From Bacillota bacterium (lineage in GTDB: Bacteria; Bacillota; Sulfobacillia; JAJZYS01; JAILZS01): DNA of 64,000 nucleotides. The DNA lies in NCBI GenBank assembly GCA_023512375.1, contig JAILZS010000005.1, forward strand, positions 1 through 64,000. Reading direction: 5' to 3'. Shown one piece after another: positions 15,169 through 23,712 of this stretch. Both the position numbers and the translations under genes were made by a program. The notes beneath the pieces were generated by a model that was given only the letters and a program-made list of their open reading frames with translations, did no database searches and was not told the origin of the DNA. How positions within the stretch are numbered: the stretch's first letter is position 1; each line of letters starts with the position of its first letter.

Positions 15169-16244
15169 CGGCGGGCGCGCGGCGGATGCGCCTTCGGGGG
15201 CCGGACGACCCGGTCCTGACCGCCGCCGGCGCCCACCTGAGGGCAGGCGGCTTGGTCGCCTTCCCCACGGAGACGGTGTACGGCCTGGGGGCCGACGCCA
15301 CCCAGGCGGCGGCCTGCCGCCGCATCTACGCCGTGAAGGGACGGCCGGCCGACAACCCCCTCATCGTGCACTTCGCAGGCCTGGCCGACGTAGAGGCGAC
15401 GCTGGGGCCGCTCGGGCCCATGGGACGGGCGCTGGCCGAGCACGTCTGGCCCGGACCGTTGACGCTCGTCGTGGCCCGGCCTGAGGGCGTCCTCGAGGCG
15501 GCGGCAGCGGGTCTCGACACCGTGGCGGTGCGCGTCCCCGCCCACCCCGTCGCCCGCGCCCTGGTCGAGGCGGCGGGCCGCCCCGTGGCCGCGCCGTCCG
15601 CCAACCGAAGCGGGCGGCCGAGCACGACCACGGCCGAGAGCGTGTGGCAGGATCTGGCCGAGGCGGCGGCGGCGGGCGAGGACGTCTCCGACGTGTGGCT
15701 GTTGGACGGCGGCCCTGCCCCCCTGGGGGTGGAGTCGACGGTGGTCGACGTGACCGGCGACCGCCCCCGCATCCTGCGCTGGGGGGCCCTGTCGGCGGCC
15801 GAGGTGGCGCGTTGGGCCGGACCCGTGGCGGCCGGCGGCGAAGGGCGCCGGTCGCCCGGGACTCGCCACCGCCATTACGCGCCCCGCCTTCCTCTGTGGG
15901 TGTTCGAAGCGGGGTGCCCAAGCGCGCGGCTGGCGGAGTGGATCGCCGGCCGGCCGGGGACGGTGGGCGTGTTGGCGCCCCCCGAGCGCCTGGCCGACCT
16001 CTTGCCTCGGCTGGGCGAGGCGGCGGGGCGGGTGCGGGCCCGACCCCTGGGCGGGGAGTCGGACCCCGAGGGGGAGGCGGCGGCGCGCGATCTGTTCGCC
16101 TGTCTGCGCTGGCTGGAAGAGGTGGGGGCGCAGGAGGCCCTGGCGGAGCTGCCCGCCGACGGGCGCGGCCGGCGGGCGGCCGTGCGCGACCGCCTGGTGC
16201 GGGCGGCCGAGGGACGGCGGCTGGAACCGGAGGGGACGACCTAG
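15156..16244 (+). CDS. tsaC: L-threonylcarbamoyladenylate synthase (Sua5/TsaC)
   Basis: Makes threonylcarbamoyl-AMP from threonine, bicarbonate and ATP for the t6A37 modification of ANN-decoding tRNAs. The YrdC domain covers about residues 15-215, with GLVAFPTETVYGLGADA, the KGRP loop and PSANRSGRPS. A C-terminal Sua5 domain of about 130 residues follows, starting at the SPGTRHRHYAP segment. The length of 362 residues matches the longer Sua5 form found in Firmicutes. The GTG start at 15156 overlaps the end of prmC. Confidence 0.95.
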   Translation: MAAVTAGARRMRLRGPDDPVLTAAGAHLRAGGLVAFPTETVYGLGADATQAAACRRIYAVKGRPADNPLIVHFAGLADVEATLGPLGPMGRALAEHVWPGPLTLVVARPEGVLEAAAAGLDTVAVRVPAHPVARALVEAAGRPVAAPSANRSGRPSTTTAESVWQDLAEAAAAGEDVSDVWLLDGGPAPLGVESTVVDVTGDRPRILRWGALSAAEVARWAGPVAAGGEGRRSPGTRHRHYAPRLPLWVFEAGCPSARLAEWIAGRPGTVGVLAPPERLADLLPRLGEAAGRVRARPLGGESDPEGEAAARDLFACLRWLEEVGAQEALAELPADGRGRRAAVRDRLVRAAEGRRLEPEGTT

Positions 16245-16430
16245 GCCGGGGGAGCCCGCACGCGCCGCCAGAACCGGTGGTCCGCGCCGGTCCGAGCCGG
16301 AAGAGTCCGCCAGGGAGTGGGCCCGAGCCGTCGAACCGTGCCTGGGTGGCCCGCGCTTCGAATGGGAATGGGGCGCGCCGTACAGGCGGAAGCTGGCGCC
16401 GGGGCGGGCGGCCACAAAGGGGGGAAGGGC

Positions 16431-17339
16431 GTGCGTGTCCTGTTCGTGTGCAGCGGCAACACCTGCCGCAGCCCGCTGGCGGAGGCGGTGCTCCGGCGCG
16501 AGCGGCCCGGGTGGCAGGTGGCGTCGGCCGGGGTGGGGGCTGCGCCGGGGGCGCCGGCCACCGCCGCGGCCATGCGCGCCGCCGCGCGCCGCGGCCTCGA
16601 CCTCACCGGGCACCGCTCCCGGCGCGTGGGGGAGGAGGACCTGCGGGCGGCAGACGTCTGCCTCACCATGACCGAGGGCCAGCGCGCCGCGTTGGCGGAG
16701 CGCTACCCGGCCCTCGCCGGGCGCGTGCTCACGCTGGCGGACGCGGCCGGGGAGGAAGGCGACGTCGAGGACCCCTACGGCGGCGACGACGAGGCCTACG
16801 ACCGCACCCTGGACCGGATCGAACGGTGGGTGGAGGCGGCCGCCGCCCACCTGTCGCAGCCCGCTCCCCTGGGGCGCGTGGTGGCGGCAGGGGCGGACCA
16901 CGCCGGACGGCGTCTGAAGGACCTGGTGTGCGCCCACCTGCGCGGCGCGGGCTTTCGGGTCGAGGACGCGGGTACGCACGGCGACGCGAGTTGCGACTAC
17001 CCCGACTTCGCCCGCCCCGTGGCCCGTGCGGTGGCGTCGGGGCGGGTCGGGTGGGGCGTCCTCGTGTGCGGCACCGGTCTGGGCATGGCCATCGCGGCGA
17101 ACAAGGTGCGCGGGGTGCGGGCGGTGTCCGTGTCGGAGACGGTGGGGGCCCGCCTGGCCCGGGCGCACAACGACGCCAACGTCCTGTGCCTGGGGGGGCG
17201 CATCGTGGGCGACGAGGTGGCGCTGGCGGCGGTGCGCGAGTTCGCGGCCACGCCCTGGGAGGGCGGGCGCCACGCCGCCCGCCTGGCCAAGGTGGCGGCG
17301 CTGGAGGCCGAGGCGTGCGGCGGGGGGGAGGGGGCGTGA
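16431..17339 (+). CDS. fusion of low-molecular-weight tyrosine phosphatase and ribose-5-phosphate isomerase B
   Basis: One 302-residue protein joins two enzymes that are separate neighbours in many Firmicutes. Residues 1-140 are a low-molecular-weight protein-tyrosine phosphatase: P-loop VCSGNTCRSP (catalytic C, then CR) and the general acid in DVEDPYGG. Residues 150-300 are RpiB, which interconverts ribose 5-phosphate and ribulose 5-phosphate: AGADHAGRRLKD, VCGTGLGMAIAANK with the catalytic cysteine, and ARAHNDANVLCLGGR. Both active sites look complete. The GTG at 16431 has a GGGGGGAAGG ribosome site; upstream in-frame codons look non-coding. It overlaps upp by 4 bp. Confidence 0.93.
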   Translation: MRVLFVCSGNTCRSPLAEAVLRRERPGWQVASAGVGAAPGAPATAAAMRAAARRGLDLTGHRSRRVGEEDLRAADVCLTMTEGQRAALAERYPALAGRVLTLADAAGEEGDVEDPYGGDDEAYDRTLDRIERWVEAAAAHLSQPAPLGRVVAAGADHAGRRLKDLVCAHLRGAGFRVEDAGTHGDASCDYPDFARPVARAVASGRVGWGVLVCGTGLGMAIAANKVRGVRAVSVSETVGARLARAHNDANVLCLGGRIVGDEVALAAVREFAATPWEGGRHAARLAKVAALEAEACGGGEGA

Positions 17340-17998
17340 GGGCGCGGGTGGAAGTGACGCGCCATCCTGCGGCCGCGGCCGCCCTGGCCGTCCTGAGGGA
17401 CCGAGAGGCGGACGTCGCCGCCTTCGCCGCGGCGCTCGACCGGTTGGCCCGCGTCCTGGCGGTGGAGGCGTTGGCCGACCTGCCGCTCGTGCCGGGCGAG
17501 GTCGAGACCCCGATGGCCCCCGCCCGGGTCGAGCGCGTGGCGGCCGGGGCGGTGGTGCTTCTCCCCATCCTGCGCGCCGGCCTCGGCCTGTTGCCCGCGT
17601 TTCGGGCCCTGGTGCCGGAGGCGGCGGTCGCCATGGTGGGGGTGGTGCGGGACGAGAGGGCGCAGGCCGTGCCCTACCTCGACCACGTGCCGCCCGTCGG
17701 TTCCGGGCAGCGCGTCTACGTCCTCGATCCCATGCTGGCCACCGGCGGCAGCGCCTCCGTCGCCCTCGGCCGACTGCGCGAGCGGGGGGCGGAGGGCGGG
17801 CAGGTGACGCTGGTGGTGGCGATCGCCGTGGAGGAGGGCATCGCGGCTGCCGACCGGGCCCTGCCCGGGGTGCGGGTGGTGGCGGGGGCGATCGACCCGG
17901 GCATGGACGCGCACAAGTACATCGTCCCCGGTCTGGGCGACGCGGGCGACCGCCTGTTCGGCTTCGCGCCGGCGCACGTCCGTGAGGTCACGCGGTGA
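17336..17998 (+). CDS. upp: uracil phosphoribosyltransferase
   Basis: Converts uracil and PRPP to UMP in pyrimidine salvage. The 220-residue protein carries the PRPP-binding loop VYVLDPMLATGGSA and the uracil-binding segment GAIDPGMDAHKYIVPGLGDAGDR. ILRAGLGLLPAF near residue 75 is also typical. The GTG start overlaps the stop of the fusion gene, and its stop overlaps the next start, in line with a single operon. Confidence 0.97.
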   Translation: MRARVEVTRHPAAAAALAVLRDREADVAAFAAALDRLARVLAVEALADLPLVPGEVETPMAPARVERVAAGAVVLLPILRAGLGLLPAFRALVPEAAVAMVGVVRDERAQAVPYLDHVPPVGSGQRVYVLDPMLATGGSASVALGRLRERGAEGGQVTLVVAIAVEEGIAAADRALPGVRVVAGAIDPGMDAHKYIVPGLGDAGDRLFGFAPAHVREVTR

Positions 17999-18396
17999 AG
18001 GGGAGGGAGGGGGAAGGGCCCGCGGCGGCCGCGATCACCCTGAAGACGCTCGCCTTGCCGCGCCTGGACGGCCTAAGGCCCACGCTCGAGTCGACGGCCC
18101 TCAAGCTCATGGAGGAGGCGGGGGAGCTCGGCGCCGCCATCGGCAAGTATCGCGGCCTTTCGGGCGAGCGCGCCATGCCCGAGGGGGAGGCGCTAAGGCG
18201 TGTGGCCCTGGAGCTCCTCGACGTCGCCCAGACCGCGATTACCATGATGTTCGTACTCGAGGACACCTACGGTATCGACGTCGAGGACGCCATGCGCGCC
18301 CACCTGGACAAGCTGAGGCGCCGAGGCTACCTGACGCCGGCGGACGCGGCGGCGGTGCGGCCGCCGCAGGCGATCGCGGAGGACGGCGCGCGTTGA
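17995..18396 (+). CDS. MazG-like nucleotide pyrophosphohydrolase family protein
   Basis: A 133-residue helical protein. LMEEAGELGAAIGKYRG and LELLDVAQTAITMMFVLED match the metal-binding pattern of the MazG/all-alpha NTP pyrophosphatase fold. Such enzymes hydrolyse nucleoside triphosphates to the monophosphate and pyrophosphate for pool sanitation; the substrate is not known. It overlaps upp by 4 bp, which suggests a link with nucleotide metabolism. Confidence 0.75.
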   Translation: MKGREGEGPAAAAITLKTLALPRLDGLRPTLESTALKLMEEAGELGAAIGKYRGLSGERAMPEGEALRRVALELLDVAQTAITMMFVLEDTYGIDVEDAMRAHLDKLRRRGYLTPADAAAVRPPQAIAEDGAR

Positions 18397-18505
18397 CCGC
18401 ACGTTATCCCGGATCTATCATGGCGGTGCTGAATCCAGCGTACGTGCGCGCGACGGGGCGCGCCCTGGCGACGCGCTCCGGGGTTCCGCAAACCGGCGGG
18501 AAAGG

Positions 18506-19585
18506 GTGCGCGCGGTGGACTTGCGCTATGTGGCCGCCTTCGTGGGGTCCGGGCTCATCGTCCTCGCCCTGACGCCTCTCGTGCGCCGCCTGGCGGTGCG
18601 GACGGGGGCGATGGACGAGCCGGACGAGCGCCGCGTCCACGTCGTGGCCACGCCGCGCCTGGGGGGCGTGGCCATCGTCCTCGCCTTCATCGTCATGCTG
18701 TTGCTCGCGGGCCAAGGCGTGGGCCTGGGCCCGCCGTTGGAGGGCGTGGTGGCGGGGGGGCTCCTCATCGCCGGCGTGGGCGTGGTGGACGACATCATCG
18801 AACTTCCTCCGTACGTCAAGTTGCTCGGGCAGGTGACGGCGGCGGCGGTGGCGGTCTCCTGGGGGGCGAGGATCACCTGGCTCACCGACCCCATGGGGGG
18901 CATGCTCCACCTCGGATGGCTGTCCGTGCCGCTCACCATCCTGTGGATCGTGGCCGTCACCAACGTGATCAACATCATCGACGGATTGGACGGGCTGGCG
19001 GCTGGGCTGTCGGGCATCGTGGCCCTCACCGTGCTGGTCGTGGCCGCCGGCCGCGGGGCGAGCGGGGTGGCCCTGCTGGCCGCCATCCTGGCCGGCAGCG
19101 CTCTGGGCTTCCTGCGCTACAACTTCCACCCCGCCACCATCTTCATGGGCGACACGGGGGCCATGTTCCTCGGCTACATGTTGGCCGCCATCGCCGTCGA
19201 GGGCACGCTGAAGGAGACCACCACGGTGGCCCTCATCGTGCCGATCCTCGCCCTCGGCATCCCCATCTTCGACACGGGCTTCGCCATCGTGCGCCGCACC
19301 CTGGCGGGGCGGCGCATGTCCGAGGCGGATCGCGGCCACCTACACCACCGCCTCCTCGGGCTCGGCCTGAGCCAGCGCCAGGTGGCGCTCATCCTGTACC
19401 TGGTGACGATGGGGTTGTCTGCGTCGGCGGTGCTCATGTCCGTGGTGAGCGTGCGCATCGGGGCGGCCGTGCTGGCCATCGTCACCGGCATGTTCTTCGG
19501 CGGCGCCCAGTCCTTCGACCTTCTGCGCATGCGCGTGGAGCGGACGCCGGCGCGCGAGGAGGGGCCGAGCGCGCCCGCCATGTGA
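18506..19585 (+). CDS. tagO: undecaprenyl-phosphate N-acetylglucosaminyl-1-phosphate transferase (WecA/TagO/MraY family)
   Basis: A polytopic membrane enzyme (about ten helices, 359 residues) that transfers GlcNAc-1-phosphate from UDP-GlcNAc to undecaprenyl phosphate, the first step of teichoic acid or other wall-polymer synthesis. Signature segments are DEPDERRVHVVATPRLGG, GVVDDIIELPPYVKLLGQ, NVINIIDGLDGLAAG with the catalytic aspartates, FMGDTGAMFLGY, and the GHLHHRL histidines of the GlcNAc subgroup. It is followed by wecB, which fits a wall-polymer role. Confidence 0.93.
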   Translation: MRAVDLRYVAAFVGSGLIVLALTPLVRRLAVRTGAMDEPDERRVHVVATPRLGGVAIVLAFIVMLLLAGQGVGLGPPLEGVVAGGLLIAGVGVVDDIIELPPYVKLLGQVTAAAVAVSWGARITWLTDPMGGMLHLGWLSVPLTILWIVAVTNVINIIDGLDGLAAGLSGIVALTVLVVAAGRGASGVALLAAILAGSALGFLRYNFHPATIFMGDTGAMFLGYMLAAIAVEGTLKETTTVALIVPILALGIPIFDTGFAIVRRTLAGRRMSEADRGHLHHRLLGLGLSQRQVALILYLVTMGLSASAVLMSVVSVRIGAAVLAIVTGMFFGGAQSFDLLRMRVERTPAREEGPSAPAM

Positions 19586-19633
19586 GCGCAGCCGGGCTTG
19601 GGCTCGGGGCGAGAGTAGCGGGGGAGGTGCGAG

Positions 19634-20869
19634 TTGGTCCGCCTGGCCGTCCGCGCGGGGCGCGACCGCCCCAAGGTGCTCGTGGTCTTCGGCTCCCGGC
19701 CCGAGGCCACGAAGATGGCGCCGGTCGTCGAACGCCTCAAGGCGCAATCCGACCTCACGACGCGGGTCTGCGTCACCGCCCAGCACCGCGAGATGCTCGA
19801 CCAAGTGCTCGAGCATTACGGCATCGTGCCCGACCACGACCTCGACCTCATGCGGCCGCGCCAGAGCCTCACCTACCTGGCGTCGGCGGCGCTGCCGCGC
19901 CTCGCCGAGGTGTACGAGGAGGAGCGCCCCGACCTCGTGCTCGTGCACGGGGACACCCTCACCACGTTCGTGGGCAGCTTCTCGGCCTTCCTCCACCGCG
20001 TGCCGGTGGGGCACGTGGAGGCGGGGCTGCGCACCGGAAACCTCTACAGTCCCTTCCCCGAGGAGGGGTCGCGCCGGCTCACGGACGCCCTGGCCGCCCT
20101 CCACTTCGCCCCCACGCCGTGGGCGCGCGACAACCTCCTGCGCGAGGGCCTCTCCCCGGCGGGCGTGTTCGTCACGGGGAACACCGCCGTCGACGCGTTC
20201 TTGGGCGTGGTACGGCGGGAGCACGCCTTCCGCGACCCGGCCGTGGCCCAGGCCGTGGCCTCGGGGCGGCCGGTGGTGGCGGTGGAGGTGCACCGGCGCG
20301 AGAACTGGGGCGAGCGCATGCGGCAGGTGCTGGCCGGACTGGCCGACGCCTTGGGGCGCCGGCCCGAGGCGCTGGCCGTATTCTCCGTCCATCCCAACCC
20401 GGTGGTGGAGGAGGCCGTGGCCGACGTCCTGGGCGGCCATCCCCAGGTGGTGACCGTGGCGCCACAGCCCTACGTCGAGTGGGCCAACCTGCTGGCCCGG
20501 GCCGCGGTCGTCCTGTCGGACTCCGGCGGCGTGCAGGAGGAGGCGCCCTCGGTGGGGGTGCGGGTGCTCCTGGCGCGCACGGAGACCGAGCGACCGGAGG
20601 GGGTGGCGGCGGGCACCGTGGAGCTCGTGGGGGTGGAGCGCGACGGCGTGGCCGCCGCCCTGGAGCGCGAGCTGGCGCGGAGGCGGGCGGGCGGCGACCT
20701 CGCCCGCCTCAACCCGTACGGCGACGGGCGGGCGGCCGAGCGCATCGTCGCCTTCCTGCGCTACGCCTTCGGCCTCCTTCCCCATCCGCCCGCGCCCTAC
20801 GTGCCGCCCGACCCGGCGTCGCTGGGCGCCGGGGCCGCTCGGGGGCGACGAGGCGAGTACGGCGCATAG
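19634..20869 (+). CDS. wecB: UDP-N-acetylglucosamine 2-epimerase (non-hydrolysing)
   Basis: Interconverts UDP-GlcNAc and UDP-ManNAc for linkage-unit or polysaccharide synthesis. The 411 residues contain VVFGSRPEATKMAPV at the N-terminus, VHGDTLTTFVGSF, VEAGLRTGNLYSPFPEE, a HRREN motif, and SDSGGVQEEAP followed by RTETERPEGV. The TTG start has GGGGGAGGTGCGAG directly upstream. It lies after the TagO-type transferase and before the atp operon, a common order in Firmicutes. Confidence 0.95.
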   Translation: MVRLAVRAGRDRPKVLVVFGSRPEATKMAPVVERLKAQSDLTTRVCVTAQHREMLDQVLEHYGIVPDHDLDLMRPRQSLTYLASAALPRLAEVYEEERPDLVLVHGDTLTTFVGSFSAFLHRVPVGHVEAGLRTGNLYSPFPEEGSRRLTDALAALHFAPTPWARDNLLREGLSPAGVFVTGNTAVDAFLGVVRREHAFRDPAVAQAVASGRPVVAVEVHRRENWGERMRQVLAGLADALGRRPEALAVFSVHPNPVVEEAVADVLGGHPQVVTVAPQPYVEWANLLARAAVVLSDSGGVQEEAPSVGVRVLLARTETERPEGVAAGTVELVGVERDGVAAALERELARRRAGGDLARLNPYGDGRAAERIVAFLRYAFGLLPHPPAPYVPPDPASLGAGAARGRRGEYGA

Positions 20870-20906
20870 GCCGGCCTGCCGGTGGGCATACGGAGGGGGG
20901 CCAGGC

Positions 20907-20936
20907 TTGCCGAGACGCGGGTCCGGCCCGTATACT
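20907..20936 (+). promoter_or_regulatory. SigA-type promoter of the atp operon
   Basis: The -35 box TTGCCG (20907-20912) and -10 box TATACT (20931-20936) are separated by 18 bp, about 20 bp upstream of the first atp start codon. Confidence 0.6.
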
Positions 20937-20956
20937 GGGCCGTGGGAGGGCGCACC

Positions 20957-21184
20957 GTGTCGAACCGGGCGCCGGGGACGGGTTGGCAGAGTCTTGCGAC
21001 CGGCCTCTCGCTGGGGCTCGACGTCGCGTTGCCGATCTTGGCCGGCGGATTTCTCGGCCGGTACGTCGATGGGCGGTTGCGCTGGCACCCTTGGGGCACG
21101 TTCGTGGGGATCGTCGCGGGCATGGCCGTGGGCGCCTACCTCGCGTACCGGGTGATCCGCCGTGCCCTGGATCGGATCCGGTAG
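20957..21184 (+). CDS. AtpZ/AtpI-type ATP synthase accessory membrane protein
   Basis: A 75-residue protein with two hydrophobic helices separated by a short loop: LGLDVALPILAGGFLGRYVDGRL and GTFVGIVAGMAVGAYLAYRVI. The glycine-rich helices and the position at the head of the atp operon fit the AtpZ family, thought to assist Mg/Ca uptake or assembly of the Fo part. The GTG at 20957 follows GGGAGGGCGCACC. Confidence 0.8.
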   Translation: MSNRAPGTGWQSLATGLSLGLDVALPILAGGFLGRYVDGRLRWHPWGTFVGIVAGMAVGAYLAYRVIRRALDRIR

Positions 21185-21194
21185 GTGGCTTCTC

Positions 21195-21569
21195 GTGCGC
21201 CTGTTCGCGGGGCTGGCCGTGTCGTCCCTGGCGGCGGCCGGGGCCGGGATGGCGGGCCTGGGCGCGGCGGGCGCGGGATTCCTGGGCCTGGGCGCGGGCT
21301 TCGCGGCGGGGGGGCTTCTGGCGTACGCCATGTCCCGGGCCGCCAGGCGGCCGGGAACGGGCCGGGCGGTGGGCGTCTCCTTCGCCCCCCGCGCCGCCCT
21401 CCTCCTCGCCGCGTTCCTGTGGGCGCGCGCCGTCTGGCCGGGTGACGCGGCATGGATCCTTCCCGGCTACCTGGCGGGGGAGGCGGTTTGGGTGGCGCGT
21501 GCGTTGCGGCACCTGAAGGGCGGCACCCCGAGCGGAAGGCCGGACCAACCTGCACGGGCGGAGGAGTGA
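21195..21569 (+). CDS. atpI: ATP synthase subunit I
   Basis: A 124-residue membrane protein with about four glycine- and alanine-rich hydrophobic helices, located between atpZ and atpB. AtpI helps assemble the c-ring. The sequence itself is poorly conserved, so the call rests on position, size and topology. I took the GTG at 21195, which has AGGTGG seven bases upstream; a GTG at 21162 overlapping the previous gene is the alternative. Confidence 0.7.
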   Translation: MRLFAGLAVSSLAAAGAGMAGLGAAGAGFLGLGAGFAAGGLLAYAMSRAARRPGTGRAVGVSFAPRAALLLAAFLWARAVWPGDAAWILPGYLAGEAVWVARALRHLKGGTPSGRPDQPARAEE

Positions 21570-21573
21570 CGCA

Positions 21574-22317
21574 TTGGGCGGCGGCGGCTCGGGTCTGGGT
21601 AACCCCCTGCTTCACCCGCAATGGCATGTGTTCGGCCTCAGCCTGAACGCGGACACCCTCGTCACCATGTGGATCGTCATGGCGATCCTCCTCGTGGGCG
21701 CCACCCTGATCGTGCGCACGGCCAACCCCGACGTGCCCGGGCCGCTTCAGAACGTGCTCGAGTACGCCTTCGACTTCATCGGCAGCTTCGTACAGGAGAG
21801 CGTCAACCCCAAGGCCGGGGCGATGCTCTTCGACTACCTGGCGACGACGCTCCTGTTCCTTGTGCTGGCGACGGTGATCGGCGCCATCCCGTTCGTGCAC
21901 TCGCCTGTGGCGGACGCCAACGTGCCGATCGGGATGGCGGCGATCGTCTTCGTCATGACCCATTACTACGGCTTTCGCACCAAGGGGATCCGGTACTTCG
22001 CCCACTTCGCGCCGAAGGCGCCGGTGTTCATCCGTCCCGTGTTGGTACTCATGGCTCTGATCGAGCTCGTCGCCAACCCCACGACGCTGTCGATGCGAAT
22101 CTTCGGCAACATCTTCGCGGGTGAGCTTCTCACCCGGGTGCTCACCCACCTCATCCCGTTCGGCTTCGGGTACATCATCGGCTTCGCTCCCCAGGTGGCT
22201 TGGCTCTTGTTCTCCTTGTTCGTCGACGCCATCCAGTCGTACGTGTTCATGGCCCTCACGCTCACCTACGTGGGCATGGCCATGGCGGACGAGGGGCACG
22301 AGGGGGAGGCGGCCTAG
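21574..22317 (+). CDS. atpB: F1Fo ATP synthase subunit a
   Basis: The 247-residue membrane subunit that forms the proton half-channels against the c-ring. Five to six helices are evident, and the essential arginine lies in ANPTTLSMRIFGNIFAGELL. The last helix carries WLLFSLFVDAIQSYVFMALTLTY. The TTG start follows GGAGGAG at the proper distance. Confidence 0.96.
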   Translation: MGGGGSGLGNPLLHPQWHVFGLSLNADTLVTMWIVMAILLVGATLIVRTANPDVPGPLQNVLEYAFDFIGSFVQESVNPKAGAMLFDYLATTLLFLVLATVIGAIPFVHSPVADANVPIGMAAIVFVMTHYYGFRTKGIRYFAHFAPKAPVFIRPVLVLMALIELVANPTTLSMRIFGNIFAGELLTRVLTHLIPFGFGYIIGFAPQVAWLLFSLFVDAIQSYVFMALTLTYVGMAMADEGHEGEAA

Positions 22318-22375
22318 CCCGCCGAGCCGCCGTGCGGACCCGTTCCCACGAGCCCGTGAAGGGGGGTGAACCTAG

Positions 22376-22615
22376 GTGGATCTCGCACACGCGCTCGCCC
22401 TCGTGGGCGCCGGGGTGGCCGCGGCCGGCGCGGCCGTTGGCGCCGCCATCGGCGACGGTCTCGTGTTCGGTCGGGCGATCGAGGGCATGGCGCGGCAGCC
22501 GGAGATGCGGGGCACCCTCGTGAGCCAGGCGTTCGTCCTGTTCGCCATCGTCGAGGCCCTGCCGGTGATCGCGCTCCTGGTGAGCTTCCTGATCCTGTTC
22601 GGCGTGGTGAAGTAG
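22376..22615 (+). CDS. atpE: F1Fo ATP synthase subunit c
   Basis: A 79-residue hairpin of two helices that forms the rotor ring. The first helix is rich in glycine and alanine (GAGVAAAGAAVGAAIGDG), the loop has ARQPE, and the ion-binding glutamate is in FAIVEALPVIALLV. The residue after the glutamate is alanine, and the first helix lacks the glutamine seen in sodium-driven enzymes, so proton coupling is expected. The GTG start has AAGGGGGGTGA upstream. Confidence 0.96.
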   Translation: MDLAHALALVGAGVAAAGAAVGAAIGDGLVFGRAIEGMARQPEMRGTLVSQAFVLFAIVEALPVIALLVSFLILFGVVK

Positions 22616-22637
22616 GAAGGGGAAGGGGGAGGCCGCG

Positions 22638-23126
22638 ATGGGCCTGCTCGTGAACGACACGGCGCTGGCGGCGATCGTCAGCTTCCTTGTCCTTGCCTTC
22701 CTGCTCTCCCGCCTGGCGTGGAAGCCCCTGCGCCAGCTCATGGCCGACCGGCAGAACCGCATCGCCGCCGCCCTCAAGGAGGCGGCGGAGAGCCGCGAGG
22801 AGGCCCAGGCGCTGCGCCGCCAGCTGGAGGAGGAGCGGGCGGCGGCAAGGGCCGAGGCCCAGCGCCTGCTCGAGCGGGCGGAGAAGACCGCGCGCGAGGA
22901 GGCGGCGGAGATCGTGGCCGCGGCCCGCGAGGCGGCTGCCCAGATGCAGGCGGCGGCGGCGGCCGAGATCCAGGCCGAGCGGCAGGAGGCGCTGCGCGCC
23001 ATCCGCGCCGAGGTGGCCGACCTGGCCCTGCGCATCGCCGAGCGGGTGGTGCGGGCCGAGCTGGACGGGGAGCGGCAGCGGGCGGTCCTGGAGCAGGCGC
23101 TCAACGACGTGGCGGGTGTGCCATGA
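22638..23126 (+). CDS. atpF: F1Fo ATP synthase subunit b
   Basis: The peripheral stator stalk: one N-terminal membrane helix (about residues 8-27) followed by a long charged, alanine-rich coiled coil to residue 162. The segment [27 protein letters not shown] is the typical start of the family. The stop overlaps the atpH start in ATGA. Confidence 0.95.
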   Translation: MGLLVNDTALAAIVSFLVLAFLLSRLAWKPLRQLMADRQNRIAAALKEAAESREEAQALRRQLEEERAAARAEAQRLLERAEKTAREEAAEIVAAAREAAAQMQAAAAAEIQAERQEALRAIRAEVADLALRIAERVVRAELDGERQRAVLEQALNDVAGVP

Positions 23127-23695
23127 TCGTCGACGAGGCGGCGCGGCGGTATGCCCGCGCCCTGTACGAGGCGGCGGGCGGGCCCGAGGCGGCGCGGCGC
23201 TGCCTCGGGCAGCTGGAGGAGATCGCCCAGGCGCTGTCGGAGTCGGCGGAGTTGCGCCGGGTGGTGGAGCACCCCCTGATCGCGCCCCAGGTGAAGGAAC
23301 GAGTGCTCCTGCGCCTATTCGGGCCCGACCTGGAGGAGGCCGTGCGGCGGCTGCTCGCGGTCGCCTTCACCCGCGGTCGGGCCGGCCAAGTGGCGGCGGT
23401 GGCCGACGCGCTCCGGGCCGAGGTGGACCGGGCGGAGGGGCGGCGGCGGGCGGTGGTGCGCTCCGTGGCGCCCCTCACCGACGACCAGGTGGCGGCGGTG
23501 CGCGAGGCCCTCGAGCGCCGCCTGGGAGGCAGCGTGGAGGTATCGGTCGAGGTCGACCCTGCCCTCCTGGGCGGGCTGGAGATCCGGGTCGGCGACCGGG
23601 TGCTGGACCTGTCCGTGGCCCGCCGCCTGCGCGACATGCGCCGGCGCCTCGCGGGCACGGCCGTGGGCGGGGCGGCCGACGGCGGCGGAAGCTGA
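23123..23695 (+). CDS. atpH: F1Fo ATP synthase subunit delta
   Basis: The 190-residue stator subunit that links F1 to subunit b (OSCP family). It begins [18 protein letters not shown] and carries the conserved C-terminal [19 protein letters not shown], which binds the stator. It is coupled to atpF by a 4-bp overlap. Confidence 0.94.
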   Translation: MIVDEAARRYARALYEAAGGPEAARRCLGQLEEIAQALSESAELRRVVEHPLIAPQVKERVLLRLFGPDLEEAVRRLLAVAFTRGRAGQVAAVADALRAEVDRAEGRRRAVVRSVAPLTDDQVAAVREALERRLGGSVEVSVEVDPALLGGLEIRVGDRVLDLSVARRLRDMRRRLAGTAVGGAADGGGS

Positions 23696-23712
23696 GGCAA
23701 AGGAGGGCGGGG

